15,253 nucleotides of DNA from DATGHS01 sp035307785. Its GTDB lineage: Bacteria > Planctomycetota > Planctomycetia > Gemmatales > Gemmataceae. The DNA lies in NCBI GenBank assembly GCA_035307785.1, contig DATGHS010000515.1:1-15253 (forward strand), written 5' to 3'. The notes beneath the pieces are model-generated. The model was not told the origin of the DNA, did not search any database, and saw only the letters and a list, made by a program, of their open reading frames with translations. Both the position numbers and the translations under genes were made by a program. This document shows positions 7,275 through 13,884 of the stretch, one piece after another; the first letter of the stretch is position 1; each line of letters begins with the position of its first letter.

Positions 7275-7838
7275 ATGGCAACCGTTGAGCAACGTGCCAC
7301 CATCGATGATTTGATGCGAACCGAAGGAAAGGCGGAACTCATCAAAGGGAGGATCGTTCATTTCATGCCTACAGGATTTCGGCCTGGCATCGTCGGCGCT
7401 AACATCTTCATGAGCTTGCGCATGTACCGCCGCGCAGGCCATCCCGGCAATGCAACGCCCGACAACGTTGGCTATGCGGTGCCTGAGTTGCCGTCTGGTC
7501 GAGAATCTTTCAGTCCCGACGTTGGTTATTTTCTGGGTAAGTTGCCGGCCAATCCAATGCGGTTCATCGAGGGCGCGCCTACTTTTAGTGCCGAGGTTCG
7601 CAGTGAAAACGACTATGGCCGTGTTGCGGAAGAAGAAATGGCCGCCAAGCGGGATGATTACTTCCAAGCTGGAACGCTAGTGGTTTGGGATGTGGATCCC
7701 ATCGCGGAGAGCATCACGATTTACCGTCGTGACAATCCAACGAAGCCGCTTATGGTTCGCCGCGGTGAGGTTGCCGATGCGGAACCAGCTGTTCCTGGCT
7801 GGCGTATCCGCGTGGATGAAGTTTTCTCGCAAGAATGA
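7275..7838 (+). CDS. Uma2 family (DUF820) endonuclease-like protein
   Basis: A 187-residue protein of the Uma2 family, which has a PD-(D/E)XK nuclease fold and no well-established cellular role. Visible family features: EGKAELIKGRIV near the start (17-28), Pro81-Asp82 in SFSPDVGYF, Glu107 in APTFSAEVRSE, Lys125 and the KRDDYFQAGTLVVWDVDP segment at 125-142, and a closing VPGWRIRVDEVF. All the acidic residues and the lysine of the expected active site are present. The start at 7275 is chosen because GGAGGGAGG lies 8 nt upstream; an ATG at 7248 overlaps the stop of the preceding gene and has no such site. It is sandwiched between the two topoisomerase subunits with gaps of 23 and 37 bp, so it is probably co-transcribed. 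Whether it acts with the topoisomerase or is a passenger is unknown. Confidence 0.85.
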   Translation: MATVEQRATIDDLMRTEGKAELIKGRIVHFMPTGFRPGIVGANIFMSLRMYRRAGHPGNATPDNVGYAVPELPSGRESFSPDVGYFLGKLPANPMRFIEGAPTFSAEVRSENDYGRVAEEEMAAKRDDYFQAGTLVVWDVDPIAESITIYRRDNPTKPLMVRRGEVADAEPAVPGWRIRVDEVFSQE

Positions 7839-7875
7839 TTTTGAAATAGATTGAATTAGAACAGGATGTATCTGC

Positions 7876-9804
7876 ATGTCTGCCCCCGCGACTCGTGAAT
7901 ATACCACCGCCAAATCCATCACCGTTCTTGAAGGACTGGAAGCGGTGCGCCGCCGGCCGTCGATGTACATCGGCAGCGTCGATGGCAAAGGCTTGCACCA
8001 CCTCGTCTGGGAAATCGTCGATAACGCGGTCGACGAATACTTGAATGGCTTTGCCGATAGCATCACCGTCACGCTACATAAGTCCGGCGACGCTGTAACC
8101 ATCACCGATAATGGCCGTGGCATTCCGGTCGACCTGCATCCCAAGTACAAGAAGCCCGGCGTGGAGCTGGTACTCACAGTCTTACATTCCGGCGCGAAAT
8201 TCGGCGACAACGAATCGTATTTCCATTCCGGCGGTTTGCACGGGGTGGGCTCGTCCGTTGTGAATGCGCTATCGCGCAAGCTCGTGGCCACGATTCACCG
8301 CGATGGCCACGAGTGGGAGCAAACCTTTGCGCGCGGCAACGCAACTGGCAAGTTGCAAAAGGTGCAGCCCTTCCGCGGGCATGGCACCACGATTTATTTC
8401 GAGCCGGATGAGAAGATCTTCAAGACCACGCGCTTCGACCCGGAATTGATTCGTTCCCGGCTTGAGGACATGTCGTACATCCACAGCGGCCTCAAGATCA
8501 CCTTCAAGAACGAGATCACGAAAGAGACATTCGATCTCAGCCATCCCGGCGGCATTCCGGATTATCTGGAACGGCTCATCAAGGACAGCCAAAAGCCGAA
8601 GGTCACCGAAGCGCCGTTTTTGCTTGCTCGGCAGAACGGCGAAAAGATGGAGATCGCCCTGCAATGGACGCAATCGACCGAAGAAACCATCCGCTCGTAC
8701 GTCAACGGCATCCGCACGGCCGACGGCGGCACCCACGAAAACGGCTTCAAGAGCGCCATTCTGAAGGCGATTCGCAATTTCATGGAAACGCACGACGTGA
8801 AGCAGAAGGGTCTTGAAATCACCGCAAACGATATTCGCGAAGGCATTGTCGGCGTGCTTTCGGTCTTCGTGCGCGACCCGATGTTTCAGGGGCAAACGAA
8901 AGAGAAACTGAACAACCCGGACATGATTTCAGCAGTCGATAACTATGTGCGCCCTGCCCTGGAGGCGTGGCTCAATGCCAATATGAGCGCGGCCGACCAG
9001 ATTGTTGGCCGCATCGTGCTGGCAGCGCGGGCGCGCCTTGCCTCCCGGGAAGCAGCCAATGAGGTCAAACGCAAATCGGCCACGAATCGGCGGTTGAGCC
9101 TCCCCGGCAAGCTGGCCGATTGCCGCTCGACCGATCTCGAGGAATCGGAGTTATTCATCGTCGAAGGCGAGTCGGCCGGCGGCTCGGCCAAGCAAGGCCG
9201 CGACAACCGCTTCCAGGCGGTGCTGCCGCTGCGCGGCAAAATCCTGAATGCCGAAGGCCTGGCGACCAATAAAGCGCTCGCCAATCAGGAATTGAATGAC
9301 CTCGTGTCCGCTTTGGGCACCGGCGCCGGCGAAAAGTTCGACTACAGTGGCCTGCGCTATGGAAAGGTGATCCTGCTCATGGATGCCGACTCCGACGGTT
9401 ACCATATCTCGACGCTGCTCCTCGCCTTCTTCTTCCGCCATATGCCGGAGTTAATTCGCAAAGGCCACGTCTACCTCGGCCATCCGCCGCTCTACAAGAT
9501 CGAAGTCGGCAAGGAGACTCACTGGGCCCGCGACGATGGCCATAAGGAGGAAATCCTGGCCAATCAGCGCGCGAATGCGAAGATCGAAATCTCGCGCTTT
9601 AAAGGCCTCGGTGAAATGGACGCCAAGGTGCTGGGCGAAACCACGCTCGATCCCAACAAGCGCACGCTGCTCCAGGTGCACATCGATTCCAATCTCGAAG
9701 CCGACAAGACCTTCGTAGAACTCCTTGGCAAAGACCCAGCTCAACGCTATCGTTTCATTATGGACTCCGCCGCCCTCGCGGTGGCGGAGGAACTCGACGT
9801 TTAA
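7876..9804 (+). CDS. gyrB: Type IIA DNA topoisomerase subunit B (GyrB/ParE family)
   Basis: A 642-residue ATPase subunit partnering the A subunit upstream. The GHKL ATP-binding domain has EGLEAVRRRPSMYIGS at 19-34, the catalytic Glu46 and Asn50 in EIVDN, DNGRG at 78-82 and GGLHGVG at 119-125. The transducer carries the GQTKEKL loop at 339-345 with its ATP-sensing lysine. The TOPRIM domain has VEGESAGGSAKQGRD from 429 and DADSDG at 503-508, supplying the metal-binding acids. The family usually has DADVDG, so Ser506 is a substitution at a non-catalytic position. Length fits the short GyrB/ParE form without the proteobacterial insertion. AGGA precedes the ATG by 9 nt. As with the A subunit, gyrase versus topoisomerase IV cannot be decided from sequence alone, and the symbol is provisional. 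Confidence 0.92.
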   Translation: MSAPATREYTTAKSITVLEGLEAVRRRPSMYIGSVDGKGLHHLVWEIVDNAVDEYLNGFADSITVTLHKSGDAVTITDNGRGIPVDLHPKYKKPGVELVLTVLHSGAKFGDNESYFHSGGLHGVGSSVVNALSRKLVATIHRDGHEWEQTFARGNATGKLQKVQPFRGHGTTIYFEPDEKIFKTTRFDPELIRSRLEDMSYIHSGLKITFKNEITKETFDLSHPGGIPDYLERLIKDSQKPKVTEAPFLLARQNGEKMEIALQWTQSTEETIRSYVNGIRTADGGTHENGFKSAILKAIRNFMETHDVKQKGLEITANDIREGIVGVLSVFVRDPMFQGQTKEKLNNPDMISAVDNYVRPALEAWLNANMSAADQIVGRIVLAARARLASREAANEVKRKSATNRRLSLPGKLADCRSTDLEESELFIVEGESAGGSAKQGRDNRFQAVLPLRGKILNAEGLATNKALANQELNDLVSALGTGAGEKFDYSGLRYGKVILLMDADSDGYHISTLLLAFFFRHMPELIRKGHVYLGHPPLYKIEVGKETHWARDDGHKEEILANQRANAKIEISRFKGLGEMDAKVLGETTLDPNKRTLLQVHIDSNLEADKTFVELLGKDPAQRYRFIMDSAALAVAEELDV

Positions 9805-9858
9805 CAAGCCCGCGGGCGAGTCTTCGAGCCTGCGGGGTCCTTTCCCCGGGGCGTTGCC

Positions 9859-10215
9859 ATGGCCCGCGATGCCTTTAATTTCCTCCCGCTGTTTTTGCCG
9901 GCTGGAGCGGTGGCGCGCCAGCCCGACTGGCAGCCTTCGGCCGATATTTACCGCACGCGCAAGGGCTGGCTCGTGAAATTCGACCTGGCCGGTGTCCGCC
10001 CGCAAGACATGGAGTTAAGCGTTCAGGACAACACGCTCATCGTCCGCGGCGTTCGGCGCGACTGCCTGACCGAAGAAGGTTGCCGCCACTACCGCATGGA
10101 AATCACCTATGCCCATTTCGAGCGAGCGATTGAACTGCCCGGCGATTTGACCACGGCCAAAATAACCACGGAACACCGCGAAGGAATGCTCATCGTGCGC
10201 ATCGTGTGGGAGTAA
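9859..10215 (+). CDS. Small heat-shock protein, Hsp20/alpha-crystallin family
   Basis: A 118-residue ATP-independent holdase chaperone. The alpha-crystallin domain occupies about 24-116: ADIYRTRKGWLVKFDLAGVR at 28-47, QDNTLIVRGVRRD at 56-68, YRMEITYAHFERAIELPGD at 78-96 and EGMLIVRI at 108-115. It ends right after the last beta strand and lacks the I-x-I tail that most members use to form large oligomers, so oligomer size may be reduced. No clear ribosome binding site precedes the ATG; a 5-bp GC hairpin (9833-9848) lies just upstream, so translation might be coupled or structure-dependent. Its stop is 4 bp before the Lon start, which places the two in one transcript and suggests chaperone and protease are made together. 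Confidence 0.85.
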   Translation: MARDAFNFLPLFLPAGAVARQPDWQPSADIYRTRKGWLVKFDLAGVRPQDMELSVQDNTLIVRGVRRDCLTEEGCRHYRMEITYAHFERAIELPGDLTTAKITTEHREGMLIVRIVWE

Positions 10216-10219
10216 CTTC

Positions 10220-12592
10220 GTGAGCGACGAATCCGCCGCCCCCCCTGCCGAACAAGTCCTGCCCGTCTTGCCGCTGAAGAACACAGTGCTGTTCCCGTTT
10301 TTGTTTGCGCCTTATTCGGTGGGCCGGCCGCAATCCGTCGCCGCGGTCGAAGCCGCGCTCGCCGAAGAAGAGAAGACCATCGTGGTCGTTGCGCAGCGTC
10401 CCACGGAGGCCGAGCAACCCGGTATCAATGATCTTTATTCCGTCGGCACGCGGGCCGTGATCAAGAAGATGGCCCGCGCTTCGGAAGAGACGCTCGAATT
10501 GCTGGTGCAAGGCATTGAACGCGTCAATCTGACCCGCGTCGAATTGCGCGATTCCTACCTCGAAGCGCACGTTCAAGCCTCACCCTTGCCCAATGATAGC
10601 AGCACCGAGGTGGATGCGCTTTATCGCTCGGTCATCGACCTGGCGACGAAGGCAATCCAGATTGTGCAGCCGCAAGCGCTCGAAAACTTTCAGCAGATGT
10701 TAGCCGGCACTCCCGACGCGTTGCGGCTTGTCTTCCTGCTTGGTTCAATGCTCAGCCTCGACGTGGAAAAAGAGCAGTCGCTGCTGGAATGCAAGACCCG
10801 ACTTGAGGGGCTCCAATTGCTGCACGGCTATCTGGCGCATGAAGTGCAAGTGCTCGAACTTCGGCAAAAGATCACCACTCAAGCACAGACCGAAATCTCG
10901 AAGGAGCAACGCGATTATTTGCTCCGCCAACAACTGCGTGCCATTCAGGAAGAATTGGGCGAAAAGAGCCCCGAACAGGCGGAGGTGGACGACCTGCGCC
11001 GTCAGCTGAAAGAAGCCGAATTGCCCGAGGAAGTTCGCAAAGAGGCGGAACGCAGCCTCGGCCGGTTGGAGCGCCTGCCACCGCAAGCGCCGGATTATCA
11101 AGTCGCGCGCTCGCACCTGGAGCTGATCCTGGAATTACCGTGGCGCAAGAGCAGCACCGACGAACTCGATCTGGACCGTACCCGCAAGATTCTCGACGAA
11201 GACCACTTCGACCTGGCCGACATTAAGCAGCGCATTCTCGAGCACTTGGCGGTGCTGAAGTTGAATCCGAAGGCCAAGGCGCCGATCCTGTGCTTTGTCG
11301 GCCCGCCCGGAGTTGGCAAGACCTCACTGGGCCAGTCCATTGCTCGCTCGATGGGCCGCAAATTCGAGCGCATGAGCCTCGGCGGCATGCACGACGAGGC
11401 CGAACTGCGGGGCCACCGCCGCACTTACATTGGCGCCATGCCGGGCCGGATTATTCAGGCGATCCGTCGGGCCGGTGTCAACAACCCGATGCTGATGCTC
11501 GACGAGGTGGACAAGCTTGGCCGCGATTTTCGGGGTGACCCGGCTTCTGCTCTGCTCGAAATCCTCGACCCGGCTCAGAACCACACGTTCCGCGACAATT
11601 ATCTCGATTTGCCCTTTGACCTGTCGCATGTGTTCTTCATTACCACGGCCAACTCGCTCGATCCTGTTCCTGGCCCGCTGCGCGACCGGCTCGAAATCCT
11701 TCGCCTTTCCGGTTACACCGAAGAAGAAAAGCTCGAAATCGCCAAACGCTATCTCGTTCCCCGCGTGTACCAGGAGACGGGTATCAAGCCGGAGCAAGTG
11801 ACTATTCCCGACGAAACAATTCGCCGCGTCATCCAGCAATACACGCGCGAAGCCGGCTGCCGGCAACTGGAGCGCACGCTGGCCCGGCTCATGCGCAAGG
11901 CAGCGGTGCGCTTTGCTCAGGGGCCGGCCGAGCCGGTAACGATCACGCCCGACAAACTTGCCGAAGACTTGGGTCCCGAGATTTTTCTGCCCGAAACGGT
12001 GCGCCGGCAATTGCCAGCCGGTGTAGCGACCGGCCTGGCATGGACGGAAGCCGGCGGCGACGTGCTGTACATTGAGACCACGCTCCTGCCGCACTCACAC
12101 CGCCTGCGGCTTACCGGCCATCTCGGGGCGGTGATGCGCGAATCGGCGCGCACAGCCCAGAGCTTCGTCTGGTCACACGCGGCGGAACTTGGCATCGCCC
12201 CGCAACTGCTGCGCACTTCCGGTGTTCATATTCATGTGCCCGCCGGGGCCGTGCCCAAAGACGGCCCATCGGCCGGCGTGGCCTTGGTCACTGCCCTCAC
12301 TTCGCTTTACACGGGATTCCCCGTTCGCTCCGACACCGCCATGACCGGGGAAATCTCTCTTTCCGGTCTGGTTCTTCCGGTTGGCGGCATAAAGGAAAAG
12401 ACTCTGGCCGCACGTCGGGCCGGCCTGAAGCGCGTGATCCTGCCGCGCGACAACCAAAAAGACATGCGCGACTTGCCGGAGCAAGTTCGCCATGATCTGC
12501 AACTCATCTTTGCCGAGCGCATCGAAGAAGTGCTGGCCGCTGCCATTCCTGATTTGCACCTCGCGGCAACCGCTGCGCCGGCAGACCGGTAG
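10220..12592 (+). CDS. lon: ATP-dependent protease Lon (LonA type)
   Basis: A 790-residue cytoplasmic AAA+ protease that unfolds and degrades damaged and regulatory proteins. The N-terminal LON substrate-binding domain starts at VLPVLPLKNTVLFPF (13-27), and a coiled region follows. The AAA+ module has Walker A GPPGVGKT at 361-368, Walker B MLMLDEVD at 424-431 and the ITTANSLDPVPGPLRDRLE sensor region. The C-terminal serine protease domain carries the catalytic dyad Ser684 (KDGPSAG) and Lys727 (GGIKEK), spaced as in E. coli Lon. Length is normal. The start is GTG at 10220, with GGGAG just upstream inside the end of the hsp20 gene. No heat-shock promoter element was recognised. Confidence 0.97.
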   Translation: MSDESAAPPAEQVLPVLPLKNTVLFPFLFAPYSVGRPQSVAAVEAALAEEEKTIVVVAQRPTEAEQPGINDLYSVGTRAVIKKMARASEETLELLVQGIERVNLTRVELRDSYLEAHVQASPLPNDSSTEVDALYRSVIDLATKAIQIVQPQALENFQQMLAGTPDALRLVFLLGSMLSLDVEKEQSLLECKTRLEGLQLLHGYLAHEVQVLELRQKITTQAQTEISKEQRDYLLRQQLRAIQEELGEKSPEQAEVDDLRRQLKEAELPEEVRKEAERSLGRLERLPPQAPDYQVARSHLELILELPWRKSSTDELDLDRTRKILDEDHFDLADIKQRILEHLAVLKLNPKAKAPILCFVGPPGVGKTSLGQSIARSMGRKFERMSLGGMHDEAELRGHRRTYIGAMPGRIIQAIRRAGVNNPMLMLDEVDKLGRDFRGDPASALLEILDPAQNHTFRDNYLDLPFDLSHVFFITTANSLDPVPGPLRDRLEILRLSGYTEEEKLEIAKRYLVPRVYQETGIKPEQVTIPDETIRRVIQQYTREAGCRQLERTLARLMRKAAVRFAQGPAEPVTITPDKLAEDLGPEIFLPETVRRQLPAGVATGLAWTEAGGDVLYIETTLLPHSHRLRLTGHLGAVMRESARTAQSFVWSHAAELGIAPQLLRTSGVHIHVPAGAVPKDGPSAGVALVTALTSLYTGFPVRSDTAMTGEISLSGLVLPVGGIKEKTLAARRAGLKRVILPRDNQKDMRDLPEQVRHDLQLIFAERIEEVLAAAIPDLHLAATAAPADR

Positions 12593-12650
12593 TCTTGTCG
12601 CATCCAAATCGGCAAATCCGACCGCCTGCCTTAGCCCGGTTGCGCCGGGG

Positions 12651-12664
12651 CAACTCGTTGCCAC
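12651..12664 (+). repeat. Direct repeat, copy 1
   Basis: CAACTCGTTGCCAC is repeated exactly at 12790-12803. With two preceding Gs this copy makes an interrupted palindrome, GGCAAC-TC-GTTGCC (12649-12662). Confidence 0.6.
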
Positions 12665-12788
12665 AACTTTGGCTAGCGTCGGCTGTCACGGGCAAGCGCA
12701 ACGAAAGCCGGTTCCAGCGGTTGGTGCTGGATTGCTAGCGCAAGTCCTTATCCATTAAACGCTTAAGACATCTTCCCGGCAGGGATGA

Positions 12789-12859
12789 CCAACTCGTTGC
12801 CACGTTGCCGTTGTTGCCGCGCACCGTGAACCTGCCGCCCGATTTCGGCAACGAGTTGG
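12789..12859. repeat. 13-bp inverted repeat including copy 2 of the direct repeat
   Basis: CCAACTCGTTGCC (12789-12801) is matched perfectly by its reverse complement at 12847-12859, leaving a 45-nt spacer. Together with copy 1 at 12651, the CAAC-(TC/GA)-GTTG core occurs three times in about 210 bp. It may be a dispersed intergenic repeat or a long stem-loop protecting or ending the convergent transcripts. Confidence 0.55.
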
Positions 12860-12949
12860 GCAGCAAGCCTGTATTAGCCTAGCTAGGCGCACAGAAATGC
12901 TGACCTAATAGGCCCGCCGAAGACGGGTAGACGTTCTGTTAATATGAAT

Positions 12950-13690
12950 CTAATCCAACCTTGGTTTGCGCGCGGAAATCTGCGCTCCTTCGGTGCAACT
13001 CGATGTTTGGTAGCCAGTCCAACCGAGGATGCGATTATCGACGAATCCTGCTTGGGCGAGCATCTCGAGGAGCGACCGCCCCCAAATCGCACCCGATATT
13101 CAGTCGGACCAGGCACCTTTGCTAGTGACTTCCTCTGGGCTTACGTTGTCGTGAAGCAAGACGTCGGCCATTTGCAGCCGTCCGCCGGGCCGCAGCACGC
13201 GGAACGCCTCGGCGAGAACTCGCGGCTTGTCCGGGCAAAGGTTGAAGACGCCGTTGGAGATGACGACGTCAATCGAAGCGTCCGGCAGCGGCAGATTCTC
13301 GATTTCCGCAAGCACAAAGTCGATGTTGTGCAGCAGCAGCCATGAAGCGTTTCGCCGGGCCTTATCCAACATATCGCGGCACATGTCGATGCCGATAACT
13401 TTGCCGGCCGGTCCAACCATCCGGGCTGCGAGAACGCTGTCGAGCCCTGGCCCACAACCAAGTTCCAGTACGACGTCACCGGCGTGAATCTCTCCGAGCC
13501 CCAGCGGATTGCCCACGCCGCAGAACGACTCCGTGAGCGATTCCGGCAGCGCGTCAATTGTCGGCGGATGATAACCGAGCTTCTTCGCGCTTTCCGGACC
13601 GACGGGAAACTTCTTCTCCGATTCCGGTTGGCGGGCAACCTGCGAAAAGCGCTGCAGCACCGATGCGCGAATGTCGCCGCCTTCCGGCAT
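12950..13690 (-). CDS. ArsM-like SAM methyltransferase, predicted selenoprotein
   Basis: A Rossmann-fold SAM-dependent methyltransferase related to arsenite methyltransferase ArsM. The start is ATG at 13690 with AGGGAG 6 nt upstream. Visible: AKKLGYHPPTIDALPES at 35-51, SAM motif I VVLELGCGPGLDS at 73-85, GKVIGIDMCRDML at 97-109, EIENLPLPDASIDVVISNGV at 129-148 and AFRVLRPGGRL at 162-172. An in-frame TGA at 13102-13100 follows 196 codons; the frame then stays open for 49 codons to TAG at 12952-12950. The continuation, ISGAIWGRSLLEMLAQAGF then GWTGYQTSSCTEGAQISARK, matches the family C-terminus, and the TGA falls on the third ArsM substrate cysteine (the C of CVAGA). I therefore read it as selenocysteine 197, giving 246 residues. 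The other ArsM cysteines are changed: SNC is SNG147 and GCGNP is GVGNP, with Cys57 two residues before it. Its substrate may thus not be arsenite. A frame-ending mutation is the alternative. Confidence 0.85.
13068..13083 (-). promoter_or_regulatory. Candidate bacterial SECIS hairpin
   Basis: Reading the minus strand, GGGGGC (13083-13078) pairs with GCTCCT (13073-13068), six pairs including two G-U, closing a GGUC loop (13077-13074). The loop begins 22 nt after the UGA. Bacterial SECIS elements lie within the coding region shortly after the UGA and expose a G and U in the apical loop for SelB; this matches. The lower stem is poorly paired, so the fold should be computed. Confidence 0.6.
13100..13102 (-). 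other. Predicted selenocysteine (UGA) codon 197
   Basis: The TGA is preceded by GGTGCCTGGTCCGAC (GAWSD) and followed in frame by ISGAI, which aligns with YVGCVAGAI-type sequence in ArsM proteins, with the TGA on the cysteine. Conservation continues to the natural stop, which is not expected if the TGA were an ordinary end. Confidence 0.75.
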
Positions 13691-13727
13691 GATTTGCTCC
13701 CTGCGAAGATAACGGACACGTTGATCC

Positions 13728-13755
13728 ATTATCGTTGAAGCCGAGCAGGTCGCAA
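13728..13755 (-). promoter_or_regulatory. Candidate sigma70-type promoter for the methyltransferase
   Basis: On the minus strand TTGCGA (13755-13750, four of six -35 matches) and GATAAT (13733-13728, five of six -10 matches) are 16 nt apart. Transcription would begin about 30 nt before the ATG at 13690, leaving room for the AGGGAG site. Confidence 0.45.
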
Positions 13756-13884
13756 GGGGCCTATTGAATGCGACCAGATTGCCCAGAATGCCTCTCATGA
13801 TTGCCGACTGTTCCAATCTTAATCGCGGCTCGCAGGGACTTTGCCGAAGATAGGGGCACGGTCGGACAGAAGCGATTTTATCTC

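Larger units (their letters stand above)
12593..12949. other. Non-coding region with short repeats between lon and the methyltransferase
   Basis: No credible gene is seen in this 357-bp gap between two convergent genes. It holds a cccgg/ccggg hairpin (12635-12649), a 6-bp stem with 7-nt loop (12713-12731), two copies of GCTAGCG (12672-12678 and 12734-12740), the direct and inverted CAACTCGTTG repeats listed separately, and a perfect 12-nt palindrome GCCTAGCTAGGC at 12877-12888. None of the hairpins is followed by a T-run, so I could not place the lon terminator confidently. Confidence 0.6.

Noticed and set aside
5728..7281. Long open frame (517 codons) on the minus strand opposite topoisomerase A
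   Set aside because: It lies entirely over a clearly conserved gene, shows no recognisable domain, and long antisense frames are common in GC-rich coding DNA.
11324..12094. 256-codon frame on the minus strand opposite lon
   Set aside because: It is antisense to the AAA+ module of Lon and has no recognisable domain.
13100..13690. Methyltransferase gene as a nonsense-mutated pseudogene
   Set aside because: The frame after the TGA keeps family-like sequence to a natural stop, the TGA replaces a functional cysteine, and a SECIS-like hairpin follows. A pseudogene cannot be fully excluded without comparison to relatives.
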